A stretch of 64,000 nucleotides of DNA from Auriscalpium vulgare (GCA_019915015.1 JAHBBC010000011.1:930001-994000); one strand, 5' to 3'. Numbered from the stretch's first letter, positions 11,729 to 24,084 are shown. The notes: generated by a model not told the origin, from the letters alone. Made by a program: numbers and translations.

Positions 11729-13827
11729 GGATCCTGCTGTTGTCTCTGTCTCTGAATTCTTGGTCAAATCTGTCGCGTCGTGTTCTTCTCTCTGTTTGTG
11801 TTCTCTCACGCATTCTGTGCCCCGCCGTGTCTTTGGGCCCGCGTGTTCTCTCTCGTCTCTGTGTCGCCCTCTGACTATTCGTGTCCTGTCCTCTGGCCTC
11901 GCAGGGTGCTCTCACCTGATTTACTTGCTACACACGTATCAAATACAACTCCCACACTTCTGCACCCATGATTCGCATCCCTCGCTTCCGCCTCGGACCG
12001 TCTTTTCCATCCTGACCGATATCCTGATAACCCTGTCTCGCTATGCCCATGGACGCACTACATTCCTGACTCACGAAATCTGCTACGTACACCACGTCCC
12101 TATCTCTCTCTCCTCGGACCTTACTCATTATGTACAACGCCACCCCTGTGAATACACCGCCGATGTTATTCATTACCTCGAGGTGGTCACCTGCTCTTTG
12201 CCAGTGAGATTGACGCCGGCCTCGCGGTTGCGCGCACTACGCCCTAGATTTTGTCGGACATGCCACCTCCACTTACAGCTCCTCCGAGCCAAATTCGGCA
12301 AGTTAGCAGAAAGGCGAAGCGAAGTGTGAGATTAAAGGGTGGAGGTCGGTGCTTCGACACCAGAACTGTTGAACACACGACCTGGAGCGGCAAGTCTACC
12401 ATTGGAGGAAAGTCGGCTACTACCCGCCGCGAAGACCCACGAAGGCACGCTATACACATCCAAGGCAACACACTGTCAAACTGGGTGCGCACGAGGCCGT
12501 GTTCCGCGCGGCCGTACCGCGGATAGCGTCCAGAGTCCAGACGCAGTGCTTCGTACACGCCGACTGAATACCCCCGATCGCGCGAAGCCGATGCGAGTGG
12601 GAGATGAAAGCCCATACGGGTGTGCAGCAGCAGGGGACACGGAAGCCCCGAGGGCGAACGCGCCGGCGAGGCAAAAGGCTGACTCCTTGGCGCTGCATGC
12701 AGGCGTCGGCGTTCCGCGAGGAAGAGAGGCGCGTGCAGGGGCTCGACACGCGATCCTCTGAAGAAGCAAGGCGAGAGTCAGAAGGTAGTAGCTTGTCTAG
12801 GGGCTGGATACATGCTCCATCGAGCGTGGCGACGGAAGGCGTGTCGAGCATTTCTGAGCAGAACGGCCGGCAGCTGAGCGGTGTGTCCTGGGAGTCGGCA
12901 CCCGCGCCTGACTCGAGAGCGCGCCAGTCGTCTCCACACCGGGGACCACACTGGAGCCACCCAGCCGCGATCTTGATGCGCCGAGCGGCTTGGAAGCCAT
13001 CGCTGCCCAGCTAGATGAGATCCGATTCAGCGATCGAAAGGAGTCGACAGAGCCGAGGGCGCGCACCACCGCTCCCGCCAGTGCCAACGGCGGCAAGGCC
13101 GTCCAGACGATTGTCCGGCCACGCTGCAACTTACCTCATCCCCCGCCTTCTCTGTTCTGTGATCGAGTGCGCGTGCGGGCCGGCCCAGCTGCTTTGCCAT
13201 GTCGATCCAGGGTCAGAAACCTGGGGTAAATTTATGTAGTAAAAGCCTTACAGCATCTCCGGAGGTGCGGATCAGGCTGGCAACTGCAGCAAAGCAGGAA
13301 CACGGAGCGCTGGCTTTCATCAAGAGCGGGCGGTGGCTTCCCTCGAGCTGACAGTTTGTATGTTCTCGCCGTCCCTGGAATGATATCCGCCGAAACGCAT
13401 ACAGCAGTCACGGCGTGCGAGAGCAGGCGTTATTTTTGCTGGCGAGGCACTGCGGTGGACTGTGAGCGGCACTTTGACACCGAGGAGTGGCACCGGGCGG
13501 AGAACGAGGCTGATGGGAACAGCAACATCAGGTGTTCAGGCCCTCAGGGAAGATCTGGCCTGCGTCGGGCATCTGCGTCAAGGAAGGGCGGGGACCCGTA
13601 ATGCCGAGCGAGCAGCGACCTTTTGTGTGCGTGCGTGTGATGGCGAGGGGCCCGCTGGCGCTGTGCGCGACGGCGAGCTCGAGCTGTGGGCGGGGGCAGC
13701 AACGAGCGGGGTCGGAAGAGGTCGGACTGCGAAGCGCGCAGCCCGCTTAGGAAAGACGCGCGATTCGTCGGATACGCCACGCAAAGCGTTTGCTCACTGT
13801 CGCCGACGACGAGGACCGCCGTCCACG
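11729..13827. other. Intergenic, no gene supported
   Basis: About 2.1 kb between two plus-strand genes. The first part is pyrimidine-rich and fits a 3' untranslated region. Frames of 60-190 codons occur on both strands, but none has a recognisable domain, splice-consistent extension or paralog. No tRNA-like B box was found. Confidence 0.45.
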
Positions 13828-15941
13828 ATGTCCCCGGCGTTCGACCCCGTCCGCGATGCGGTGCTCAACTCGCCCGTCACCCACTCGCCGCCGCTGCCCC
13901 GCCATCCCGCGACGCCCTCGCCCGCGCTCCCAACTGACCCCGACACCCTTCCCCGCCGCGCCACCGACCTTTCCGTCCTCCTCAACAACGCCCCGCCGCG
14001 CCCCGTCCGCTCCTCCTCGCTCGCCCACATCCTCCTCCCCACCAACGCCCCGTCCCCGAGCCCCCCGCCCGCACAGGACGACCGCCTCGGCCGCGTCCCG
14101 CCCCTCCTGCGCCTCGCCGCCGTCGCCGCCGCCGCCCCGCGCTCCAGCGCCTCCCCAGAGGCCTCGCGCCACGACTACTTCGCCCTGCCGCGGCCCCCGA
14201 CGACGCCGTCCTCGCCCGAGGCGCTCTTCACACCGCTCACCGAGCGCAGCGGCGGGCTCTTCACGCCCGTCTTCGAGCCGCGCGCGCCCTTCACACCGTC
14301 CGCGCCCTTCACCCCGTCCCTCGAGCCCCGCGCCCCCGCGTCCCCGCTCAGCGGCCGCTCGCGCCCGTCCACGTCCTCGTCGACCTCGCGTCGCCCGTCC
14401 ACCGCCTCCTCGCACCGCCCACCGCCGTCACCGGTCATGGCGCCGCCCCCACGCCCCCGCCAGCCGTCCCCGCCCCCGCCGCCCCCTGCGACGCTCCCGT
14501 ACAACCCGCGCCGCCGCACACCCGCGGGCGCCGTGCTGCACCCGATGTCCGCCGACGAGATGACAATGTACCGCACGCAGCTCGGCGAGGGCACGCAGCG
14601 CCTCGCGCGGCGCAAGCGCGCGCGCTCGCCCGAGCAGGAGGGCGCCCTCGGCGCGGACGCCCCGCGCGTGAAGCGGTCAAGAGACACCGGCCTCGTCGTC
14701 GAGCACTGTGCGTGTGCCCGCCTGCCTCTGTGCGGCTCGTGCTTACCCGTTGTGTGTGTGCAGACAACGCGCGGCCGGAGGTCGGCGTCGACCAGCGGCG
14801 CGAGTCGCCGATCATCGGCCTGCGCAACTTCAACAACTGGATCAAGTCCGTGCTCATCTCCAAATTCGCGCACCCCGCGCTGCAGGCGAGCCCGCTCGGG
14901 CCCGCGCCGCGCGAGCGCGGGAACAGCAACCGCGGCAAGGTGCTCGACATGGGCTGCGGCAAGGGCGGCGACCTGAACAAATGGAGCAAGGCGCGCATCC
15001 GGGAATACGTCGGCGTCGGTGCGCCCTACTCTCTCTCGCGCGCCTGCCTGTGCTAATTGTCATCGTGCACAGACATCGCGGCGGTGTCGATCGACCAGGC
15101 GCGCGGGCGCTGGGAGACGCTGAACCGCAACACGCGCTTCCAGGCGTCGTTCGCCGCGCTCGACTGCTACGCGAACCCGCTGACGGTGGGCGTGCAGCCC
15201 GCGCGGCTCGCGGCGCCGTTCGACGTCGTCTCGATGCAGTTCTGCATGCACTACGCGTTCGAGAGCCTCGCCAAGGCGCGCTGCATGCTCGACAACGCCG
15301 CGCGCTGGCTGCGCCCCGGCGGCGTGCTCGTCGGCACGATCCCGAACGCCGAGCAGCTCCTGTGCGTGTCTCTGTCTCCCGTCTTCTGTCTGCAGTCTCT
15401 TTGGCCTGCGGTGCGTGCGCTGACGGTGCGGGCGTGGAACAGCGCGCGGCTCGACGAGATCCCGCCGGACGCGCCGGACCTGTCGTACGGGAACGACGTG
15501 TACAAGATCCGCTTCGACGACCGCGCCGCGCGCCCGATCTACGGGCACCGCTACTGGTTTTTTCTACGCGACGCCGTCGAGGACGTCCCCGAGTACGTCG
15601 TGCGCTGGGAGAACTTCGTGCAGTGCGTGTCCCTCTCGATCTTATCTGATCGTCGCTTATCTTATCTGATCGTCGCGGCGGCAGGCTCGCGGCGGAGTAC
15701 GGCCTGCACCCGGTGTACAAGAAGGAGTTCCACGACGTGTTCGAGGAGTTCCAGGAGCACCCCGAGTTCAAGCCGCTGCTCGAGCGCATGAAGGTCGTCG
15801 ACAAGAACGGCGAGACGGAGATGGACGAGGACCAGTGGGAGGCGGCCAGTACGTGCACACACACCCCTTTGCCCATTTCCCCAGCTGATCGCGCGCGCGC
15901 CGGCAGACATCTACATTGCGTTCGCGATGGAGAAGCGCTGA
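13828..15941 (+). CDS. ABD1: mRNA cap guanine-N7 methyltransferase
   Basis: Six exons (13828-14707, 14764-15018, 15073-15361, 15443-15622, 15685-15848, 15907-15941) sum to 1,803 nt, giving 600 residues. The N-terminal 270 or so residues are Pro/Ser-rich and disordered, longer than in yeast Abd1. The catalytic domain follows: [15 protein letters not shown], then the SAM-binding [42 protein letters not shown], and [10 protein letters not shown] with [17 protein letters not shown] near the C-terminus, ending [10 protein letters not shown]. The enzyme transfers a methyl group from SAM to N7 of the mRNA cap guanine in the nucleus. The ATG at 13828 is the first in the frame that avoids unsupported upstream sequence. 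All introns are GT-AG, 54-81 nt, mostly with GTGCGT donors. Confidence 0.95.
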
Positions 15942-16363
15942 CACCGAGGTGCGCAGCGCGCGGGCGACGCTGTCCATATTGGTTGGGTTTGAGGCACAGG
16001 TATACCCGCGCAGCACACTACAGTATGCATCTTGGTTCGAAAAGTAATTCATATCGCGCGGCCCTACGGACGGCGACTCTCCTAATATGCTATGTATAGT
16101 AGCGGGCAGACAAATGTATGCAGAATCACGGGCGAAGGGCGTAAAAGTAAAAGTAGGCTAACGGGGCGGTACGAATAACGTGGATGGCGAGGGTAAGTAG
16201 GAACAAGGATCAGGATGCATATGTCGGTGCAGGGTAGGAGTGATAGTAGTACACGCGCCGGTCTAGTTGCCGGCGCGATGCGATGAAGCCAACAGACAGA
16301 CAAACAAACAAAGTAACAGACGAGCAGACAGGAGAAATAAGTGACACAGTCCGACACGCCTGC
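15942..16363. other. Convergent intergenic region
   Basis: Lies between the stop codons of two convergent genes, so it should hold both 3' untranslated regions and polyadenylation signals. I see no gene in it. Confidence 0.6.
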
Positions 16364-19265
16364 CTACTCCTGGCCGAACCCGACCGTCTCCTCGACCGCG
16401 AGCGTGAGCTTGTGCTCGAGGCTCGCGTAGTCCTTGTACGGCGGCAGGTCGATGCGGTTGAAGCACGTGTGGCTCTTCGGCAGCTGGTTCGGGTCGCCCG
16501 ACTTCTCGATCGTGAAGCGCCGCGGGCCGTCCGAGCCCTGCAGGTCCTTGAACCCGTTCACCGGGATGCGCGACGTGCCCGTCGCGAACTGCAGCAGCCG
16601 CGACTTGCGCTCCGGCGGCCACGAGCGCACGCACTTCCAGAACCACTGGATCACCTCGTCGTTCAGCTCGTACCCGCGGTAGTCCGTGAACTTCGTCCAG
16701 TCGTCGCTGTGCCGCGCGTCAGCACCGCCCTCCCACACACGACAAAGTAAACGAATGCACGCACACGTCGATCTCGGAAATACCGCCGATGAGGAGCTCG
16801 AGCTCGCGCTCGTCAAACACGTTGATCAGCTCCTGCGGGATGAGCTCGCTGAAGCCGGACATGAACGCGTCAAACTGCTCCTTGACGCGCTTCGAGATGC
16901 GGTACTCGACCACGTGCTCGACGTACTCCTTCTTGTTGTCCTCCGTCACCGGCTCGTCCGCGCCGCCCGGCTTCAGGTCGATCGTGACCATCTCGCCGAA
17001 GCGCTCCTCCGTCGTCGTGAACGTCTCGTCGATCACGTCCGTGATGTCGTTTTCCCTGCCGGCGCGCGTCAGTCATGCAGCCCGCGCGCGATAACGAATA
17101 AGGGGCGACTTACAGCATCCATGTCAGCCCGCGGTGCAACTCCGCGTCCACGCTCTCGAGGTCCGCGAGCGTCACCTTCTTCTTCAATATCATCTTGTAG
17201 AAGCTCACGATAAAGTACGCGTCGAGGAAGCGCCGGTGGAAGATACCGAGCCCGAGGCAGCGCCCGATAAACTTGAAGTAGTTCAGGTGCTCCGGGTTGA
17301 CGCCCGACGCGGGGTTAATCTGCAGCGTGTAGTTATCGTGCGCCGAGTACTCGAACAGGCAGTAGAACGGGTTGAACATCTCGTGCGACAGGAGGAAGAA
17401 GAACTCGCTGCAGGGGCGGGCGGTCAGCTGCGGGTCAGCGGGTCAGCGAGTCGGAGGCACGCACCGAGCAAGCCCGCCGTAGTCCAGGCCGTCCTCGCCG
17501 TCGAACTTGACCATGAGGCGCTTCTTGAGGTCGTTCGGCGTCTGCCGCATGATCTCCGCGTAGCTGTCCTCGAAGATGTGGTTGCGGCGGACCTTGATCT
17601 GGCAGTTGCCCGGCTGCGCGCGCATCGCGGGCTGGCTGCGGAAGTAAATGAGCTTGCGGCGGAAGTCGCGCTTGTACTGCGGGACGTTCGCGTCGAGGCT
17701 CGACGGCAGGCGCGGGTCGTCCCACGTCGTCGTCTTGGTGTTGTGGTCCACAAAGTACACGCGCGCGGTCGACGTGAGCCGCATCTCCCACCCGGACGGC
17801 AGCGGCCCGAGCTGCGAGATGGTCTGCGGCTGCAGCGCGGTGTTCTGCCCGTTCGGGCCCATGACGCGGATGATCGTCTGCCGCCGCGGGTCGACCCACG
17901 TCGTCGTGCGCGTGTTGTGGTCCACAAAGTACGGCCGGCCCTCTGGCGTGTAGCGCTCCTCCCACCCCGCGGGCAGGTTGCCCGACCCGACCGTCGTCGC
18001 ATTCGTCGTCGCCGCGACCGCCGCCGCCGCCGTGTTCACGCCGGGCGCGCCCGCGCCCGCGGTGCCCGAGCGCTGCACGCCCGCCTCGAGCATGTCGTCC
18101 GCGAGGATGCGCCGGTTGTGCTGGTCGCGCGCCGCGTTCGTCTCGCCCTCCTGCGCGTGGCTGTTCGTCTCCTGGTTCGCGGACGGTCGGTTCCACGTCG
18201 TGCTGCGCGTGTTGTGGTCGACGTAGTACGTGCGGCCCAGCGGGTCGATGCGCCGCTCCCACCCGTTCGGCAGCGGCCCGTACTGGTCCTCGTTCGGGTT
18301 GAAGTTGTGGTGCGCCGCGTTGCTCGCGGCCGCCGCCTGCCCCGGCGACGTCGTCGCGCCCTGCGCGGCGGGCCCGGGCGGCCGGGCGGCCGGCGGCGCG
18401 GGGCCCGCCGGCGGGGGCGGGCCAGGCGGCGGCGCGTGCGCCTGCTCGGGCTCGGGCGCGACGACGGGCGTGGGCATCGCCATGATGGGCGTGGGCGCGT
18501 CCGGCGGCGTGGCGTTCGCGTTGGCGCTGGGCGTGCGCGACAGCGCGTTGGCTGCGGCGCCCGTGTTCACGGAGAGCGACGAGGCGTTCGTCGGCGCGGC
18601 GGCGAGGGTGTTGCCGGAGGAGGAGGCCGCGGTGCGCGGGGGGTTCGTCGCGGGCTGGTTGAGGTTCGTGGAGAGGTAGATGATGAGTTTGCCGTGAACG
18701 ACGAGGTTGTCGTTCGACTTTTTCAGGTCGAGCTGGAGCATCTCTGCGCGGGGTCGTCAAGGGCGTGCTAGGGGCGCGAAAGGGCTGCTTACCGTGGCCG
18801 CCGAGGTCCAAGTCGAGCACGTCGGACACGCGCGTGTTGACGACGCCCAGGAAGCCCTGGTCGCGCCGCTTGAACTTGCGCTGGTCGAAGATTTGGACGG
18901 CGATGACGGAGCTGTCCTTGACCATGCTGCGGTGGCATGCGTGAGTGGCGTGCGCGGAAGATGCGCGGGGACTGACATGTCGAAGCTCTCGTTCCAGTAG
19001 GGGTTGAGGGTCTTCTTGATGACGCTGGTCGTGTGCGTCTGCTCCGCGTCGACGGTGATCACGGCGAAGGGGTCCGGGAGGCGGAAGACATCGCGCTTCG
19101 AGAGGCCGTCCGCCGCGACGACTGCACCAACGTCAGCCGAGTTCTGTGGCCCAGCAGGCCCGCACTACGCACCTGTAACCCTTATTTTCTTGCTGGAGAC
19201 GGGGAGTCAGCATGCGCAGCAGGGCAGATATGGCAGGCTCACAGTTCTCCCTGGGCTGAGGACAT
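16364..19265 (-). CDS. RSP5: NEDD4-family HECT E3 ubiquitin ligase
   Basis: The start is the ATG at 19265. Two tiny exons (19265-19243, 23 nt; 19192-19173, 20 nt) must be joined to give [20 protein letters not shown]. Domains in order: an N-terminal C2 domain ([42 protein letters not shown]); a Pro/Ala-rich linker; three WW domains ([58 protein letters not shown]), each ending in a TTW motif; and a HECT domain with [20 protein letters not shown], the catalytic cysteine in [12 protein letters not shown] and the terminal GFGQE. The set matches Rsp5, which ubiquitinates membrane proteins and others through PPxY partners. The last stop is at 16364-16366. Large plus-strand frames over this gene are GC-driven shadows. 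Confidence 0.96.
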
Positions 19266-20649
19266 GGCGGGTGGTGGCACGCTGGCCGTTCGCGTAGGGG
19301 TGATGCGGATGAGCGGGATGTGGTGGGCAGAGACGAGCGGGGGTGGTGCTTGGAGATGGTGGGTGGGGGCAACAACGGCGAACGCATTTCTGTCATCGCC
19401 CGGCCGACGCCGGCAGTGCTTTCCCACGTGCTCCCGACGGCCTAGGCCCGCCCGCGCACTTTTATTGTCCCTCGTCGCCGCCGACCGCGTCCTCGACGGC
19501 AGCGGCGCGCTGGGCTCGCAAGTCCCGCCGCACGCGTGTTCGGCAGAGCGGCACAGCTATCATCAGCCTCGCTGCAGCCACGGCCACGTCCGGAGGCAGT
19601 CTCGTCATCGCACACAGGTTAAGCTTTGCACGTTGCAGCGGCCATGGACATACAGTGGCCCCTCGTCGCTATCTTCGCCGCCGAATTTCACGAGCCCGCT
19701 CTCTATCGCTGCGCGCGATTGGCCCCCCGAAGCCTGCGCTGCAGCCGCCGCGTCATCGCGAGCCTGGGCCGCTATCGCATCATCGTGCATTCTGCATTGC
19801 TGCCGTTTGCTTCGCCTTCGCCGCGCGATCCCCAGCGGCGGGCAAACCCCACGTCATCGCGGGGGCAGCCCGGGGGGCCGTGGGCACCCGGGTGGCAGCC
19901 CAGCCTGCGTCCTCGCCCGTGCATACAGCGCACGCATCTCTGCTCTGGGGGCGTGTGGAGCGCCCTCGTATGTCTGACCCCACCGCACGCGGGAGTATGC
20001 GCGGCGGGCCCAGGACGCGCCGGGGCTGAGTGCCGCCCGACGTTGCGTGGGGTGCGTCCGATACCCTTTAGATCCGCTGCAGCGAAAATTGCCAGCACAC
20101 TGCCGTGATTCGGGGGCTTCCATCGCACGCCAGGCCGCAGCCTGCTGGCGCGTTACGCAGCGTGCGCTTGGGACGTACGGTGCCTCATGCGCTATCAGTG
20201 TCGAGGCCGCGCTGTCGCCGCGTCGTGGCGTCGCGGGTACGAAAAACGCGGGCGAGAAAGCGCCGAGTATCGAGCTGGTTGCATCAGGATCAGGCCTTTC
20301 TGGTCGCGTCTGCGGGCGATCCAGCGAGAATCCCCCGGCGCTGAATCTTCCGCGAGGGCGGGAGGCACCAGACACCTGCTGGCAAAGCGCGCGCGGGCGG
20401 TGGCGTGCGGTGAGAGGTTGCGGCGGAGGGCGGTGCGGGTGCGCCGGGGGAGACGCACGGGGCGGGGACAGGGGAGCGGTGAGGACGGCTTAGGGGCGTC
20501 GCCCTGGTGCGGGGCGTCGGACAGACGGGGAACTCGCGTGACGGAGTCGTACCCCGCAGCGGGGGCGCGGGATCACAATCGCATGTGATCGGGCCCTTCC
20601 GCCCACACCGACATCCTCAGACGGCCATTCATCGGCGATCCCCTCGCCC
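19266..20649. other. Divergent intergenic region, no gene supported
   Basis: About 1.4 kb between the RSP5 start and a plus-strand promoter. Frames on both strands are GC-driven and carry no recognisable domain. It should hold the RSP5 promoter. Confidence 0.45.
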
Positions 20650-20656
20650 TATAAAT
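20650..20656 (+). promoter_or_regulatory. TATA box (TATAAAT)
   Basis: TATAAAT in a C-rich context 169 bp upstream of the ATG at 20825. The sequence between is a C/A-rich leader containing CACTCACCACCCTCACCG-type repeats, fitting a transcription start 25-60 bp downstream. Confidence 0.5.
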
Positions 20657-20824
20657 CATGCCCGCGTTCTGCTGCACCTCCCACCATCTGCGGCACACCC
20701 AGCGCACTCCAGCTACCCACCTCCGCACCTACACCCACCGCACTCACCACCCACCGCACTCACCACCCTCACCGCACTCACCACCCTCACCGCTCTCCCC
20801 ACCCCCACCCCCACCCTCACCGCC

Positions 20825-21220
20825 ATGTCGCACCAGTCGCCCCTCGCCTCGTTCAACCCCTTCGCCGACCACCCCTTCACAAACACCCACGGCGTCATCC
20901 CCCAGCCCCCCGCCCCCTCCAAGTACCCGCGCCCCGTCCCCCCCACCGCCGCACACCCCCCCCCCCCCCCCCCCCCGCCCCCCGCCCCCGCCCCCCACTA
21001 CACCCTCGCCATCCCCGTCCCCGGCGCACACGCACAGACACCCTCTCCGCCCGCCATCTCCCCCGCGTCCTCCACCTCCTCCACCTCCTCCGCGCGCAGC
21101 ACCCCGCCCGCGAAGCCCATCTTCACTGCGTTCAAGCCCGACGGCCGCGCGACCCCCGACCTCGAGGACCTCGTCGCGAAGGGCAAGAAGAAGGCCGCCG
21201 CGACGTGGAGCAGGAAGTAG
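20825..21220 (+). CDS. Small Pro-rich hypothetical protein
   Basis: Single-exon frame of 131 residues, with a good ATG context (caccgccATG) and a TATA box upstream. It starts MSHQSPLASFNPFADHPFTN, has a proline run coded by a 21-C tract, a Ser/Thr-rich stretch, and a basic C-terminus (IFTAFKPDGRATPDLEDLV, then AKGKKKAAATWSRK). No signal peptide, membrane segment or known domain is seen. The conserved-looking C-terminal 35 residues and the promoter make it a likely real gene; the function is unknown. Confidence 0.55.
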   Translation: MSHQSPLASFNPFADHPFTNTHGVIPQPPAPSKYPRPVPPTAAHPPPPPPPPPAPAPHYTLAIPVPGAHAQTPSPPAISPASSTSSTSSARSTPPAKPIFTAFKPDGRATPDLEDLVAKGKKKAAATWSRK

Positions 21221-21503
21221 TGCCTCCTGCCCACCGTATACTATACCCTCGATTTCCACAGGTGCGCACGCTTCCGTAGCCTCTCCACGCGCCTGACTGA
21301 CCGGGTGCTTCCAGTTCTTCTTGTACATCATGCGTGGCGCGTTTAATTGCGGGGCAGGGCGGTTGTGGGGTGTGATACCATGTCTCGATGCGGGCCAAGT
21401 CAGGCGCCTGGCGCAGGCTCATTGTACCATCACGTGCTATAATCATAATCATATTCGCAAACCAAAACCAACCCGAGTCGTGACCGTCTCCGCGTTCTCC
21501 AGG

Positions 21504-22699
21504 ATGCCCGCCAGCCCGCCCGCCCTCCCGCCCGACTCCGCGTACACGCGCTTCTACTGCGAGGAGAACGTCTTCCTCCTCGCCCGCGCCCTCCACCCGC
21601 GCGCCGCCTGGGACGTCTTCGCCGTCTTCCTCTCCAACCCCCCGCGCTCCGTCCGCCCGCTTCTACTCCCCAATGCGTGCTGATCTGATCGCGCACAGGT
21701 CGCGCTGTGGAGCCAGGCCGCGAGCCCGCGCGCGGACGGGCGCGTGGTCTGGGACTACCACGTCGTGCTGGCGCTGCGCCCGCGGGATGCCAGTGCGACT
21801 ACTGATTCAGAGTCTGAGTCAGATGCAGCGTCTGCGGAGCACGACGGCCTCCCGTCCGACGTCGACGTCACCCACCGCACCCGCACCCGCACCCCTCCAC
21901 GCATCGGCCCGATCGCCAACTCGAATACAATGTTCCCAATTCCAATTCAACATGCAGATATATTGAATTTGCCGATCCCGCGTCCGCCGACCGCCGATTT
22001 GGATTTTCATTATGAGGAGGAGGACGCGGGCGCGGACGCGGGTGCGGGCGTGTGGATATACGATTTCGACACGCGCCTCGGCGTGCCTTGTCGCTGGCCC
22101 GGTGCGCACCGCCCTCCCTGCACTTCGCACCCAGCTGATTCTCGCTTTTGTTGTTGGCCTGGCTATGCGCGTGATCCTGTTGCAATTGTGCGTTGCAAAA
22201 TGGAATGGAAATGGACGCTGCAGAGTACGTCGCCGGGACGCTCGCGCCGGCGCGCGCGCTGCCGCCCGAGTACCACAGGTGCGCGGCTGCCCAACAAGTG
22301 CCCTGCCCAACCCACGATCTGACGATTCGAATCGCGCATCATCATGACGCGCACCGGTGTTACTGCTTCGCCCGACAGCCTGTTCCGCATCGTCCCCGCC
22401 GCCGTGTACCTCGACAACTTCGCGTCCGACCGCGCGCACATGGTGCGCCCGCCCCCTCCCCCCTCCCCCCTCCCCCCTCCCCCTTCCCCTTTAACCCTCG
22501 AATAAACACGGCTCACCCTCAAATAAACACGGCTCACGCAGGGAGTGGACGTCGCGCGGCCGCCGTACGCCGCGCTGCGCGGCCCGCGCGCCGCGGTGCC
22601 GAGCAACCTCATGGACGCGTTCGTGGACATGCGCGCGGGGGGCTTCGGTGCGGTCGTGGATCTGGAGGGGTTCGTGGCGTGGTGTGCGGGGGCGGGCTG
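21504..22699 (+). CDS. NTAQ1: Protein N-terminal glutamine amidohydrolase (WDYHV family)
   Basis: Converts N-terminal Gln to Glu on proteins, the tertiary destabilising step of the Arg/N-degron pathway. The catalytic triad is visible: Cys in FYCEENVFLLAR (exon 1), His in VVWDYHVVLAL and Asp in VWIYDFDTRLGVPC. Further family landmarks are AVFLSNPPRS, FRIVPAAVYLDNFASDRAHM and GFGAVVDLEGF near the end. The first intron is 21651-21698 (phase 0); later exons are small (EYVAGTLAPARALPPEYH, then LFRIVPA onward) and separated by introns, one with C-rich sequence and a duplicated aaataaacacggctca motif near 22500. Between the His and Asp motifs lies an insert of about 85 residues, acidic and low in complexity, absent from the compact animal enzymes I know. 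Confidence 0.93.
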
Positions 22700-24084
22700 A
22701 TGGGGGTGCTCGGGGCCAGCACCCATCGCTCGAAAACAGCCAGGTCGTGTTTGCAGATGGCGTGGTGGATGTAGGGGGAAATTTGATGTCAGCTTTCTCT
22801 TTCATGTAGACGTCCTCGATGCGTGCTGGGTGCAGATCAGCGAGGGCACATTTTATGTGTTTGTGTTGTGCTGGACTAGGAAGGGTTGCCCGGCGCGCAG
22901 ACTTGCTCGAAGAAAGAGGGAACGCGTGCAGCCGCAATCCTCCCCTGTGTATGGCTGCGCAGATTTGAGTCTCGTGAATGTGGGGAGAGGAGAGGTCGCC
23001 GGCGCACCCTCGGTCGTCCTCCGAGACGGGCAAATGAAGTACTTGTGCAGTGCTGACGCGGCTGCGGTGCGGTGCATGTACAGTCGTCTATCGCACGGGG
23101 TCACCTAGATCAGCGGCTACGGGAAGCCAGCCACACCTGTCGATCGTTCATACTCGACGACCCTTTCTCTTGGAGTCCTTTCGTTTGATAAAGCCGCGGC
23201 GTGGTCTTCAGAAGGTTTGATGTAGATGGGCTATCGCACGGGGTGAGCCAGATCAGACGCAGCTACGGTGGAGCCAACCACGCCAGCTTGGCTCCATCTC
23301 GGGGCAGAATCGGGTGTACGGGCTGAGTTGCTTCCTTCGGTGCGCACGGCCGCCGGGTGTAAACAAGATAAGGAAGCGGCCTTCGCAGGCGGCTATGCGG
23401 ACGCTGTTGACGAGGGTGGAGTCCGTCCTTTTGAGAGGCTGCCACGGCGTGTACATCGGTGCTCTGTCAATTAGGCTACTTGTGCAGCGTGGCCCGCCTG
23501 GCCTGCGATTCGGCGCGGAATCTGATTCTGGCGTGCGTGGTTCATAGACGTCCCTCCTTGGAATGACAGAACATGCAAATCACTAGCATCCATGTATTTA
23601 CCTAGTACCAGACTACGAGTCTGGACAACACGGGTTGAGGGCATGGCATGTGCTGCGTGTTCCCCACTGCAGCTGGTGTCGTGTCGGATGCTTTTCATTC
23701 GATGTGAGACGACGGTAACTGTCATGGAGGCTTTACCGGTATGAGTTACAATTGACTGATTGATGCCTGTGATAGTGTTCGAGGCAGAGGAGTTAGATAG
23801 CCTCCGTGGAGTCCGTCGGTGGCCACTGTCCAGAACGAGCAGTTGGGCGAGGTCGCCGTGGCCATGCTGAAAGGGTTCTCTATGGCCTCACCGTCAATTG
23901 TCTTGCATTGCCAGCAGGAGAGGATTTGCGCAGAATTTCGTGAACGTAGATGAGGCAAAAGAGCAATACGCGCACCGCCACCTGACGCCACAGTGGCGGC
24001 GCGCGCTTCCAGGCTCGTTAGGAGAATCCGACGACGCTCTTCTCCTTCGCCCACACAGCTCGCCTTTCCCCCCTCCATCCCGCA
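22700..24084. other. Intergenic, no gene supported
   Basis: About 1.4 kb between two plus-strand genes. It contains a diverged direct repeat (23088-23133 and 23231-23281, both starting ctatcgcacgggg). Small frames show no domain. Confidence 0.45.

Noticed and set aside
12244..13240. Several 60-140 codon frames on both strands
   Set aside because: No domain, paralog or splice-consistent extension; typical of open frames in GC-rich intergenic DNA.
13747..15876. Long minus-strand frames over ABD1
   Set aside because: Low-complexity Gly/Arg-rich mirrors of the Pro/Ser-rich and methyltransferase exons.
17134..18771. 545-codon plus-strand open frame
   Set aside because: Antisense shadow of the GC-rich RSP5 WW/HECT exons; Arg/Val-rich, with no domain.
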